This document shows positions 25,370-36,699 of a DNA stretch of 64,000 bases, in pieces; position 1 is the stretch's first letter, and each line of letters starts with the position of its first letter. Position numbers and translations under genes: made by a program. The DNA is from Cardiocondyla obscurior. Its lineage: Eukaryota; Arthropoda; Insecta; Hymenoptera; Formicidae. The notes beneath the pieces are model-generated. The model worked only from the letters and a program-made list of their open reading frames with translations, was not told the origin of the DNA and searched no databases. Where the stretch lies: contig NC_091875.1 in the NCBI RefSeq assembly GCF_019399895.1, positions 2,232,001 to 2,296,000 on the forward strand. Reading direction: 5' to 3'.

Positions 25370-26442
25370 ATGGCAACGTTAACTGCGGCAGATTACGCCG
25401 TGATTGGTGTATTAATTCTAATCAGTTCAGGTATCGGCTTGTACTACTGGTTCTTCGGTAGCCGACATAAATCAACTGAGGTAATTCAATCGCAATTTTT
25501 TTTTTCTTATACGGCACACGATATCCTAATTATATTTTACTAATTTTTACTTCTCGACTGACTCGTTGTTAATATATATATATTTTTTTTTTTTTATTAA
25601 AACTAATTTCTTTAAATTTAAAACTACACGTAACATTTCACAGGAATACTTCATGGCGAACAAGTCAATGCGAGTGATCCCCGTGGCGGTGGGTTTGATG
25701 GTATCATATTTATCAGCGGTCAGCCTACTCGGAGTGAGTTCTGAAAATTACGTGTATGGCACACAATACGCTGTAATCAACATCTCTTACGGTCTCGCCA
25801 CGCCGTTCGCGGCCTATTTTTACTTGCCGGTATTTTTCAAGCTGAACGCCGCGAGTGCTTTTGAGGTAAAGACAAGTTTCCCAGCATCGTTATCCAAAAT
25901 TCGAGATTAGTTTTGTTAAAGATAATTTTATTAATCTTTGATTTTTGTTTTTTAAGTGTTTTTCCAATGCTTTACCGTTCCCTTTCAAGTGCATAAAATT
26001 ATTTAGTAATTAAGAAAATTAAGTAACCGAGACATTTGAATGTTAACGAAGAGAAACTGTACGGATATTTGTTGCAGTATCTGCAGAAGCGTTTTGGCAC
26101 GATCACCCGATTAATAGCCAGTTTTGCCTTTTTACTCCAATTGCTTCTGTACAGCGGCGTGGTGTTGTATGCACCTGCATTGGCTTTAGAAGCCACCACT
26201 GGTATCTCGACGACCGCGAGTGTGATTGGTTTGGGGCTCATCTGTACTTTCTATTCAACTATCGGAGGCATCAAGGCAGTAATCGTCACCGACGTTTTCC
26301 AGGGTTTATTAATGCTGGCCGCCGTTGTCACAGTTATTGTCACTGCAGCTGTTGACAATGGTGGTCTAGACCAAGTTTGGAAGATCGCCGAAGAAGGATC
26401 TCGTTTAGAATTCGATAAGTAATGGTCTAAATTACACGAGTA

Positions 26443-26481
<39 letters not shown>

Positions 26482-28553
26482 AAAGAAAAGTTAAATGAAA
26501 AGTGTTGGCTAATTTTGATATACGATTAATAGTTATTTTTTAAACAACTCGCAAGTGCATCCGGAATTGATTCGTGATAATAATAAAATGTTAAAGTAAT
26601 TTTCTTCAACGTAGACGAAGTAAGAGTGAACGACGCTCGCGCTTTGTAATGCCTAGCAAGTTAAAAATTAAAGGAACTTTCGATAGATGATTATAGAAAA
26701 GTCAATTAATCGACCGAGTGAAACGATTAAAATAAAATTGTCAACAAGCGCGGGAAGCATTCATTTATTTTAACTTTTTTACGCAGCATCTCTCCGGATC
26801 CGACTGTACGGCATACTTGGTGGAGTTTAACGCTTGGTGGTTTCTTTACTTATCTTTCCTTGTACAGCGTCAATCAAGTTCAGGTTCAGAGAATGCTGAC
26901 TGTTAGGTAAAGTGACTTTAATTTTCAATCAAACATTCATTGATCAAATCCAAAAATAATTAGTCGCGCCGTTCTTTCACGGTATTATTATACAATCGAG
27001 GCAAAAATAAAATTAAGCCTGTTTAATATTTGATATTTAAATATATGCTCGAAATTCGGAATCTCAGTATCGTCGTCAGATCGTCTGTATCATTAAAACG
27101 CTTTGTTATCATTTGATGTCAATTGCATTAGTAATCTAGAAGCCGCTCAACGGGCTTTATGGTGGAGCTGGCCGATGGCGTCGATCATGTCGCTCACTCT
27201 GTGCTTTTCTGGATTAGCTATATATGCAAAATATCATAACTGTGATCCACTCAAAGAAGGCAGGATTACTTCGAACGATCAGCTAATGCCGCTGTACGTG
27301 ATGGACACCCTATCGGATTATCCCGGAGTGCCTGGGCTCTTCATCGCTGGAATTTTTAGTGCTGGACTCAGTACCATTTCAGCCACAATTAATTCTCTCG
27401 CCGCTGTTATTCTTGAAGATTACATCAAGCCTCTCTGTCGCGTAAGGTAAGTCGCGATATCGCGACGTAATCGTAAATAGGATCAAAATTATAAGTAATC
27501 TTCTATATTTCATTTTGATTTCTTTTTCCATTCTTTTTTTTTTTTTTTTTTTGAGAATTATTAATTAAGAAATATTAAAAGAAAGGTCTATTTTAATTAC
27601 AGAAACAAGGAACTACCTGCTGCGACGTCAATGATGATTAGCAAAATTTTGGCGCTTGTAGTTGGACTAGTATGTGTGGGAGTCGCTTTTCTGGCACAAT
27701 ATCTTGGTGGATTGTTGCAGGTATATAAAACTTTATTTTACGCCTTGTCACGCGCATTGAAATAAAATCTGAGAATTGATTCTACATTCGTTAAAAAAAA
27801 TATTTGCCATTTCTTTGATAATCCTTCGTGGATTATCGGTCAAGTGCCTTTTAACGAACGTTGCATTTCTCATTGTGCAATTTTTTTTTCTCAACCAAAT
27901 GTATTTTTTAGGCGGCTCTGACGATCTTTGGGGTCATAGGAGGGCCTATGCTGGGCTTATACACGCTTGGCATGTTTTTCCCATTGTGCGATCAACCGAG
28001 CGCAGTCTCAGGATTCGTTCTCAGTCTCATATTTTCTTTGTGGATAGGATTTGGACAGCCAAAATCACCGATTCCGCAACTGCGCACCTCAACGGACGGT
28101 TGTAAACTTAACGACACATTTATGCATCGCGAATACGATGGGAAATCATTAATTTACGCAGCTTTACACTTGGAACGCCAGTAAGTAAACATTTAAACTA
28201 ACGTACGTAATCGTAAGTTTCACGAACGTGCGATAAGCGGAATGGAAACTGGATTAATCTTACGTTGGATGAAACAATTCGTTATCGTAGAAGAAATAAT
28301 TTTCAATTACAGAATGGAAGACGAAGAATCCTACTTCTATCTTTACCGCATATCGTATATGTGGTACTGTCCACTAGGATTTCTCCTCGCCATAATTACG
28401 GGCTGGCTCGTCAGTCAGAGCACAAGATGGATTCTTAAAGAAAGCCCCAACGAAATTGATTCCGTATTGCTATGCCCAATCGTAGCAAATCGAATGCAAA
28501 AAAGGAGAGAGGCGAACGAATCTCGTAATATGATAGTAATCAATAAAAGCTGA
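25370..28553 (+). CDS. SLC5-family sodium-coupled solute transporter (monocarboxylate/multivitamin type)
   Basis: Multi-pass plasma-membrane symporter driven by sodium. Exons: 25370-25480, 25644-25865, 26078-26418, 26787-26906, 27132-27446, 27603-27720, 27912-28180, 28313-28553; all phases join into 578 aa, typical for SLC5. Recognisable family blocks are the N-terminal helix, EYFMANKSMRVIPVAVGLM followed by SYLSAVSLLG and the YGTQY segment, the STIGGIKAVIVTDVFQ block, QVQRMLTV..EAAQRALWW, SNDQLMPLYVMDTL, and the strongly conserved FIAGIFSAGLSTISATINSL. The tail is cytosolic and basic. It most resembles the SMCT/SMVT-like branch that is expanded in insects; the exact substrate (lactate-type monocarboxylate, vitamin or other) cannot be read from sequence. 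The upstream GTG at 25358 is not used as a start because an in-frame ATG follows. Confidence 0.93.
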
Positions 28554-28638
28554 CAATTTCCGGCCTCATTCTTCATAAATGGCCAAAGATGACATTCGAC
28601 ATTTACGGTTTTTTTTTTTTCCGCCTTATAATACAATT

Positions 28639-28644
28639 AATAAA
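28639..28644 (+). terminator. Polyadenylation signal of the SLC5 gene
   Basis: AATAAA 86 bases after the stop codon. Confidence 0.6.
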
Positions 28645-30286
28645 AATCCCTGCGATTGAGATAAAATATATTTTTTTATGAAAAAGAAAACGACTAGCTC
28701 GGGTCGTTTCACCCTGTGCGAAAATGGCAGTTGGGAGTCTCACAACGTACGGACATAAACACTACGAACTACAAACTGCGCGCTGTACGCTTTACCGAAA
28801 CGTTCGCAAATCACGATGGAATGCTGCCAGACTGGTGTGTACGCGCGCGCGCGCGCCATACGGTGACACACAGAGCAAACGCAAGCAATGACCTGCGTCA
28901 TGCAGTTCTTACGTAAGAAAATACCGCCAAAATTCCCCGTCTGCCGAAATAGCAAATCTCCCATTGTCCATATCTTCTTCTTTCTAATTTCTTTTCTATT
29001 GCTCAGCTTTTTTTTTTTTTTTTGAAAAAAAAAATATTTCTTTGTACTTTATTTTTAATAAAATTCATTTTTAGTGCAACGTGCGAGTTACGTGAGGTCA
29101 ATAACGAATACGCGACACGACCGTAATTTGCAATTGTGACTAACGTCCTTATGTGCGTTATCATGGAATATGATTAATAAGTTTATTAATTTTCTAACCG
29201 ATAGGACAGATGCGGTAAAAGTACAGATATAAAATGTTAATAATTAAGAAATTAATTTAGTTGAAGAACCTTAAAACAAAAATTTTATTTATTAATTAGA
29301 TTGTTGCTCAAGCGATCCAATAAATGTATTATACTTTCAAGTTGTTAAATATCTTGCACGTAGATGCACAATCTACTTTTTTTTTTATTGTATATTTTTA
29401 GAAAACTATTCGTTTCACTAATAACTATTCGATTATGAAATTTATTTGGGGGAAAAAAATGACTTTCCTCTTACAGATAGCTTATCATACGTGTTATGAA
29501 GATAGCAACCATGTATTCATATGAATCACACAGCAGAAGATACTTTTCATGATAAATTAAGAATTCTTTGATACTTTTGATACCGTATACTTTGATACTA
29601 CTCATGGAAGATTTCAGAGATTTTATTTCAACTTCCTCTTTATAATTTTTTTTTTTTCTTCTTCTTTTTTTTCACCTCTTGACACTCACAAGTTGCATCA
29701 ATAAGTCGCGCTTGTCGTGATACAGTAAATTAAAAACATGTTCCTTATATTATAATAAAAAAAAGCTCCATGCAATTGGACGAACAACGGGAATGAGAAA
29801 ATAAAGATGTCGTTCAAGCTGTCGGGCGCGAAATGACTACCGGTTTTGTGTGTTTTTTGCAGGAGGGCATCGCTCATTTTTACTTCTCGATTTAAATTAA
29901 AATCGATTTACTAAGTTTATGTTGTAACTACGTTATACGGAAACTTTGCCAAAAAGAATATACATAAGTATTTCTTTCTTTCTTTCTTTTTTTTTTTTTT
30001 TTTTACGAGATACCCAATCTTATGATTCTCGACATATAAAACCTGTAACACGCATATCTCATGACAAATCTATAACACATGCGGATGTGATTTTCCTAAC
30101 TTTCGTGGAAATTAAATCATCGTCACAACTTGCATTCTCGTTATAATACGCATTCTTTATGAAATAAAATTTTTTTCAACGCACGTAAGAATTTCAAATA
30201 AAACGATACACGCAATGCTTGAAAAATTCGTTAACGACGCTTAACGCAATATCTCGATAATTAATTTAATTTATCAAATAACTTAC

Positions 30287-30336
30287 CTAGATCCCTTCGT
30301 CTTCCAAGTCCCCCGGCTGCGATTTCACGAATCTAC
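30287..30336 (-). other. Candidate non-coding 5' exon, possibly of expanded
   Basis: On the - strand a TTGCAG acceptor precedes a 50-base GC-rich segment that ends CTAG before a consensus GTAAGT donor. It contains stops in more than one frame, so it would be untranslated. The nearest downstream - strand gene is expanded, whose first coding exon has a possible acceptor at 24559. The assignment is inference; it could also belong to a long non-coding RNA or be chance. Confidence 0.35.
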
Positions 30337-31860
30337 CTGCAACACATGCAAGCAAATTAATTGTAAGCCATCACAATTCACAAATTATAATTCAGTGTCG
30401 CAAATAATCATAATTATCTTAATTGTTTCCAAAAGAAAGAGTAAAAGGTGGAAGGGAAAGGACTGTAAACGCGAGCATTAGCTCTCGAGGAGAAACGATG
30501 GGTTTAAGCAATGCGATCGTTTCAGAATTCGTCATTGTTTTATTCCTTCGTTTATATTGGCTTCTTTCGCGAAGATTGATTCGAGCCTCGAGAAGAGGAG
30601 CAGACTGTACGTTATGGATTAACCGCATAGTCATCGCGCGCGGTCGAGACGAAATCGAAAGACCGGGTCCATATAGGACGCGTAGCTCGGGAGCTCGGGA
30701 GCTTGTCATTATATTCACATTATAATCTCATCAGGATATTCCACTGCTTAGTCGGACAGCCACGAAACGACGTGGCTCTATACCTGTGCCCTGCCCTGCC
30801 CTGCCGGTTCTGTCCCTCATTCGACCGTGTCTTTTCCCCGCATACTTGACTGGGTTAAAGAAGCGATAACGCTTCCTTAAGCTTAAAACTATTTTTTTCT
30901 TTTTTAATAAATAATAGTCGAGTCGTAGTTTTAATTCGGAGGCGTTAATAAATTTCTACATTTACATTCGCCACAATAATCTTTCTAGTTTTATTTTACA
31001 AACATATACGAAGTATATCCGAAATAATACACTAAACTTTAAAAGCGCATTCTGAAGATCAAAGTAAAATTTATTTTTTTCTTTTTCTTTTTTTTTTCTT
31101 TTTTTTTTATTAACACAGCACGCTCTTGAAATTTAGCGTACTGTTTCAAAAATACCCTGTATATTATACTGAATGATAAGTTTATCAATTGTATTATGTA
31201 GCTTGGAACAAGCTGCGACTGTTAATGAAACTGTACGTCACGATGTAGCTATGGTAGAGGTAATACTTGATGTAGGCTGCTTCTTCAATTAATATGCAAT
31301 ACTTCATACTTCCGTCTTATCTCTTCACGTAATTCCACTTTCTCACTCTTATAATATTTGTATAATCGTTAACGGCTCGCCCTACATTACGCGAAACCGT
31401 CGAGAGGCCACGATAACGCTCTTCTATTTTATTCATTTTCCTTGTCATTGCTTATGCACCGGTGAAAGCCAATGACGATAACCTACTCAGATGGAAGGCA
31501 ACTGTTGCAGCCAGCTTCGCGAAAGGAGGAATCCCAATTACGCCCGAGCATGCACTTTGTTATATACAGTACTCCGCGAGATACTTGCAAAATAACGCTG
31601 GTTTACTTTGTCGGAAGCGCTCGGTTGCGGTACGAGAGAAGGTAGAAATGAAAATAGCCGTAAGACGAAGACGCGTAAAACACGTGGATTGCTTAAGAAA
31701 TGCAATTTGGAAATTTAAAACGTTGCCCAAAATAAAAAGAAATTTAATCACAAAACTTCCACCTTGAGTATTAAAAGAAAATATATACATATATATATAT
31801 ATTTGTTTCTTTTTTAGTATACTTTATTACGATTGAATTTAAAAACTCTTGACGGAAGAA

Positions 31861-32400
31861 AGATTTGTCTTCTCATTTATCAAGCGTAAAGGAAAAATTC
31901 GAAAGGGAAGGAAGAAAAAAAAAAAAAAAAAAAGAGAGAGAATAAATAAAAAGGAACAAAAAAGAAAGAAGAATGAAAGAGAAAAGAAGAATCGGCAAAA
32001 AATAAGAGGACATGCGTAAAAGAAAATATAGAATATGAATAGAGCAAAGTAAAAGTAGCTGAAGGAAAGGAGGAAGAGGATAGATACAGATAACTCTTCG
32101 CACAGCTGTTTCCAGTTTCTCCTTCTTTCTCTCGAATCTTCGTTTCTCCTGCGTACTCTTTTTTTTTTCCGTCCTCTTTCTTTCACTCTGACTTCCATCT
32201 TCTTTAACTTCTCGTTCTCTCCTTTTTTTTATCTCACTTCCTCTCTCTTTCTCTCTCTCTTTCTCTTTCACGCATACACGTTCACTCTTCCTTCTCTTTC
32301 TCTCTTATCTTTCTCTCTTATCCTTCTCTCTTCTTTGCTATTCACATCTCATTTTATCTCTCGCTTCCTCCTTCTGTACGGCCAATTCTTCGTATTATAC
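31861..32400. repeat. Purine-rich tract switching to a pyrimidine-rich tract
   Basis: About 31880-32085 the + strand is almost all A/G (GAAAG, GGAAG and similar units). From about 32105 to 32380 it is almost all C/T (TTTCTC, CTTTCT units). The two halves are roughly complementary in composition. Long ORFs here, lysine/arginine-rich or phenylalanine/leucine-rich, are composition artefacts. Confidence 0.8.
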
Positions 32401-35400
32401 CAGGTTGTGGCGTGGAATGCGGGCGTCCTTCGTCCGCTTCAAGCCAACGTCCAACCGATGAGCTCTGCTAGCATTATCCTTCGTCGATCCTTCGCACGCG
32501 CTCCTTAGGGCTCGATAAAATTAACCGGGAATACTCCCTTGAAAGAAATACCCGTTGAGAGAAATATCTCGCACTCTCTTCTCTCCGTCGCGCTTTAGTA
32601 AAACTTATCGGACGTGCTTAACGCGCTCTTTCAAAGAAGTTATTGATAAAATTATCACGGGCTGTCTGAGGGAGAAGGCGCGGCATTAGGAACATTTGAT
32701 TTCAAAATAAAAGTAAAGGCCAAAGTTAACTATTAAAAAATTTCACCGTTACATCTCATTATCAATTAATTGTTTAGTAAAATTGGAAATCGGGATAATT
32801 ATCTTTTTGATAGCTACTCAGTTTCTCTTTTTTTTTTTCTTTTTTGTTTTTTAAACGCGTTATGAATCTGAACGTTTTGATTCTGTATTTTTTTGTATAT
32901 TTATAGAAACAAGTTTAATTGATCTGTTAATGAGCAATTATCTTCTATACGTCCCCATTCATAAATCTTGAGCATCACTCGAAAAGCCGTAATCTTCCCT
33001 TTTTCTTATTACAATTTTTTGTTTACATAAGGAGGAATTGCGTCGAGTGCGCTCATAATATTGCGTGGACAGCATTTTCTGTTCTTACTGACCGCAAACA
33101 CGCCTCTCAAGGTCTATTATTAGTATGCATCTAGCTTTTCGCATCTTTTTAATTATGCGAAACGCATCAAATGAACGTAATAGTATATTCGTTAAAATTA
33201 TCACGAGCGATCATCATCACTCATATTCTTTTTTCTTTTTCTTTTTATAATGATTATAGCGATGCAATTAATTGACAATACGAATCTCATGTTCGCATTA
33301 TGAATTTTATTGCTTAACCTTTCACTATCAAAATTTTTAGCGAAATCACATACAATCCACAAGTATCGCACATATATTATTACTTGAATTCAAGTGTCGA
33401 GATATCATTAACACCCAAAACATGTAAAGACTTGAGTAATATAGTTTTATCATCAAGTTTTATATTTATAATCCAACTGTTTTCAATTCAATTAATTTGT
33501 ATTTATTAACACCTGCCGTACGTCGCTTCTGATTAATTTATAATGCTAATAAAGTATTTCAAAGTTTACAACGTTGAGAAATCCAACGTCGTTTCAGGAT
33601 GGTTACGTCGTTTGAATCTGTATTGCTGAATTTTTTTAGGGTGGACAGCCGGCAAGTATACGATACATTATCTCACGGTTAGTGGCGGATGACACAATAG
33701 AGTGCATTGACACTCCATTCGCGTTATTCCGATAGCGTCCCACCTCATGCTTAGCACAGATACACATGCTCGCTTGGATGCGCATAGAGCCCGCGAAGGT
33801 AGTGGTACTTTCACCAGGTAGCCGGATTCCACGATGCACGCAGATAGCCAAGAGCAGCCCACTTTTCAGGCTCCCGACCACTTGAGCGCATATTGCACTG
33901 CTACAGTCATGTCAGAATTAAAATTCGTCAATTCTGATACGTATGTAACGTATGTGGAAAATATAATGCATATATATTATTATTTTAACGTAATTAAAAA
34001 TTTTTTCTTTTTTTTTTTAGTTAAACGACACTTTATAAGAATATTTTCTTAGTTCTTCAACGTATTATTAACTTACGGTGATCAATAATTGTAATTTATT
34101 TTATTATATTATTATATTAAATAAACTAACTCTGACAACGCGTGTTAAGTTTAAAGTTAAGTTTATAAGTTAAATGGGTATATTTAATATATTTACGCGC
34201 CATGTTAAACGTTTAATTATTTAATTATTAAAATAGAATTGTAATAAATTGCAGACGTTAAAAGGAAATTATAATCTTATGCTCAAAATTCTTCATTATA
34301 ATTATTTATTGCGAACTATTATTTAAAGGCATTTGTATGCCTTTTTGTGGCAAGGTAACGCGTGATATGATTAAAGGAAACAAAATTTATTATGGCAGAA
34401 TTAACTTTGCCTTGACCTATTCCTGATTGAGGTCAAAATCAAGAACCTTTCGCGACGAAATCTTTCTGTCGCGATAAAGCGATAAAACTGTAATGTCATA
34501 TTTGACATAAAAGGACTTAAACTTTATACTCAAAATAATTAAATGCTAAATAAATCTATTGTATTAAAAACGTGAATTATTGAATAAATTTAGATATTCA
34601 TAAAAACGAATTTATTATTTTAAAAAATTATATTTTCTTTTTATTTTATATCTATTTAGTTTAAGTCCATCCGTTACTTCAATCGCGGATAAAAAATCAA
34701 TTTGCCTCTACGTAAAATAGTTTGCAGATTCGGCAAAATTATTTCCAGCAAATAAAATTAGTATTCTTAACAGGTCTTTTTATTGTCCATATGTTAACCT
34801 GATGAAATTTACAATGACAGCGCGAAACGTGCTATACCAGCGAATTTTTCTTCCTTCGTATATATATGCCTCCAGGAAATCTAAAAATTTTCGACTAATA
34901 CAAAATTTCCTTTTAACGTTAACAAACATCCAAAGTTTTTTTTTTCTTTCTCTCTCTTGTTTATTCTTTAAACGTTTTTAAACATAAAAAATTAAGAAGT
35001 AAAAAAGTGAAACTTAAATATTGTGAACAGACTAACAAGTTAAAAGGCTAAGAAATATTAAAAAATAATTTTTTTTTTCTTTTTTTTTTTGTTAACAGTA
35101 ACGCCTTCGTCTTTCGTATCAACAAAGTCAGCGGTGTTATTCCGATTAAATTGCAGATAGATTTTAACGCGTGCTCTCGACAAATATTTTCGTTGCGATG
35201 CATACGTGCGTCGGTCTGCATGCCACGTCGGTTTTGCAAAGCGAAAAAAATCCCAGGTATTATTTGCCGGGTCATAACGGCCTCCAGCTCAGCCTCGAAA
35301 GATATTTTGCGCTGGTTATTTACACAGAGCCCACGGCCAGGCCTAAAATGTCTGGGACACACAAAAGCGATCGTCGGGCTTGACGTCCGGCGGGGTTAAT

Positions 35401-36244
35401 AACTCGTAATATCGGTGAAACGTTAGGTCACGTACTCTAAGCATTCCGTCGCCCTACAATGCAAGGCCAAGGGTTTCTCCTTCCTTTTCCTTACCTCGTC
35501 ACACCGGAAACCGAGCCGGATACGATACTCCACGCTATTTCAGTGGAGTTTAATCTTTAGCGCTACGCCGGTATGTATGAATAATTGTATATATTATTCG
35601 TGTATATATTGTTAAATAAAAAATTGTTCCCTCACATCATATTACACGTTATAATCGACGTCGGCAACAAGAAGATCAATCTATCATTTTATAAAAAGAA
35701 AAAAAAAAAATATGAGCAGGTGCTTCGATTTTATCTCTCGTAGAATTTGAATAAAATTAAAACGCAGATCAAGAAGTACAACTTTTTTTCTTTTTTCTTG
35801 CCTCGAGAAATATAATTTTTTCTTTTTTTTTTTTTTTTTTTTAAGTAGAATTATAAACAATTTATAAAGTATGTGATTTCTTTTTTTTATTACAACCTTT
35901 AATATTTATAATATGATAGAGAGATAACGTCAGAGATTAAAAAAAAAACCCATTCTGCGCCTACGATCGAACATTTCTATCCTGTTACAGTCACGCTTGA
36001 ACGTGCATTTGACGTAGTACAAAAGAGAGCAACGATACATACGTCAAATAAACGTCTTACGGCAAGATCCTATACGATTCAACAAAATGTTCTCGATCAA
36101 CTAGAATTGAAACGTCTCCAATCTTTTTAACAACGGAGACGGAGGACCACCGTGCGGTCCGGTTCGCCGAAGGAAAAGCGAGCTCCCGGCCGAGCGTTAA
36201 GACATAGTTAAGCGCGAAATGTCCCGTCGTTGTACTCGTACGTA
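32401..36244. other. Intergenic region, no gene supported
   Basis: Mostly AT-rich with T-tracts. Two GC-richer patches (about 33590-33900 and 35100-35560) hold short overlapping ORFs without family resemblance. Small palindromes at 34412-34436 and 34450-34474 are described under findings. Confidence 0.45.
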
Positions 36245-36697
36245 TACAGGGTGTCTGAAATATGATGTCCAATCTTAAATTTGTGGGTAGACATGACGAA
36301 AGTCCTGAACAATTTTCAAAATTCTTTATCATTTCGAGAAAATTAAAATATAATACACGTAAGTACGTAAGAGTGATAAGGAAGACACGATTTGAGCGAC
36401 GGCGCGAATATTACAAACAAAATGTTCAGATGATTCTTCCCGCTCGCCGCTCACCGCTCGCCTATCGTCACGCGCTAACTCCGCCTATTTTGTTTGTAAT
36501 ATTCGCGCCGTCGTCTGTCGCACTCGCTCAAATCGTGTCTTCCTTATCACTCTTACGTGTACTTACGTGTATTATATTTTAATTTTTTTCTCGAAAATGA
36601 TAAAGAATTTTGAAAAATTGTTCAGGACTTTTCGTCACCGTTTTTATGTCCCTACCCACAAATTTAAGATTGGACATCATATTTCAGACACCCTGTA
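36245..36697. mobile_element. 450-bp fold-back element with TA target sites (Tc1/mariner-like MITE)
   Basis: Nearly the whole element is one inverted repeat. It starts CAGGGTGTCTGAAATATGAT at 36247 and ends with the exact complement of that string at 36695, flanked by TA on both sides. The arms of about 180-205 bases stay highly similar inward to the block GGCGCGAATATTACAAACAA near 36400 and 36500, leaving a centre of about 65 bases. There is no transposase. TA flanks and the CAGGG end suggest mobilisation by a Tc1/mariner-type enzyme (inference). High arm identity suggests recent activity. Apparent ORFs of 106 and 66 codons here are by-products. Confidence 0.85.
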
Positions 36698-36699
36698 TA

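Larger units (their letters stand above)
28554..31860. other. Intergenic region downstream of the SLC5 gene
   Basis: No protein gene supported. It contains a GC run (GCGCGC) near 28843-28858, many T-tracts, and a GC-richer patch at 30420-30840 with three CCCTG units near 30788. A candidate - strand non-coding exon at 30287-30336 is listed separately. Confidence 0.5.

Noticed and set aside
31839..32271. Two - strand ORFs of 119 and 132 codons rich in R/K/E then F/L
   Set aside because: Composition artefact of the purine/pyrimidine tract.
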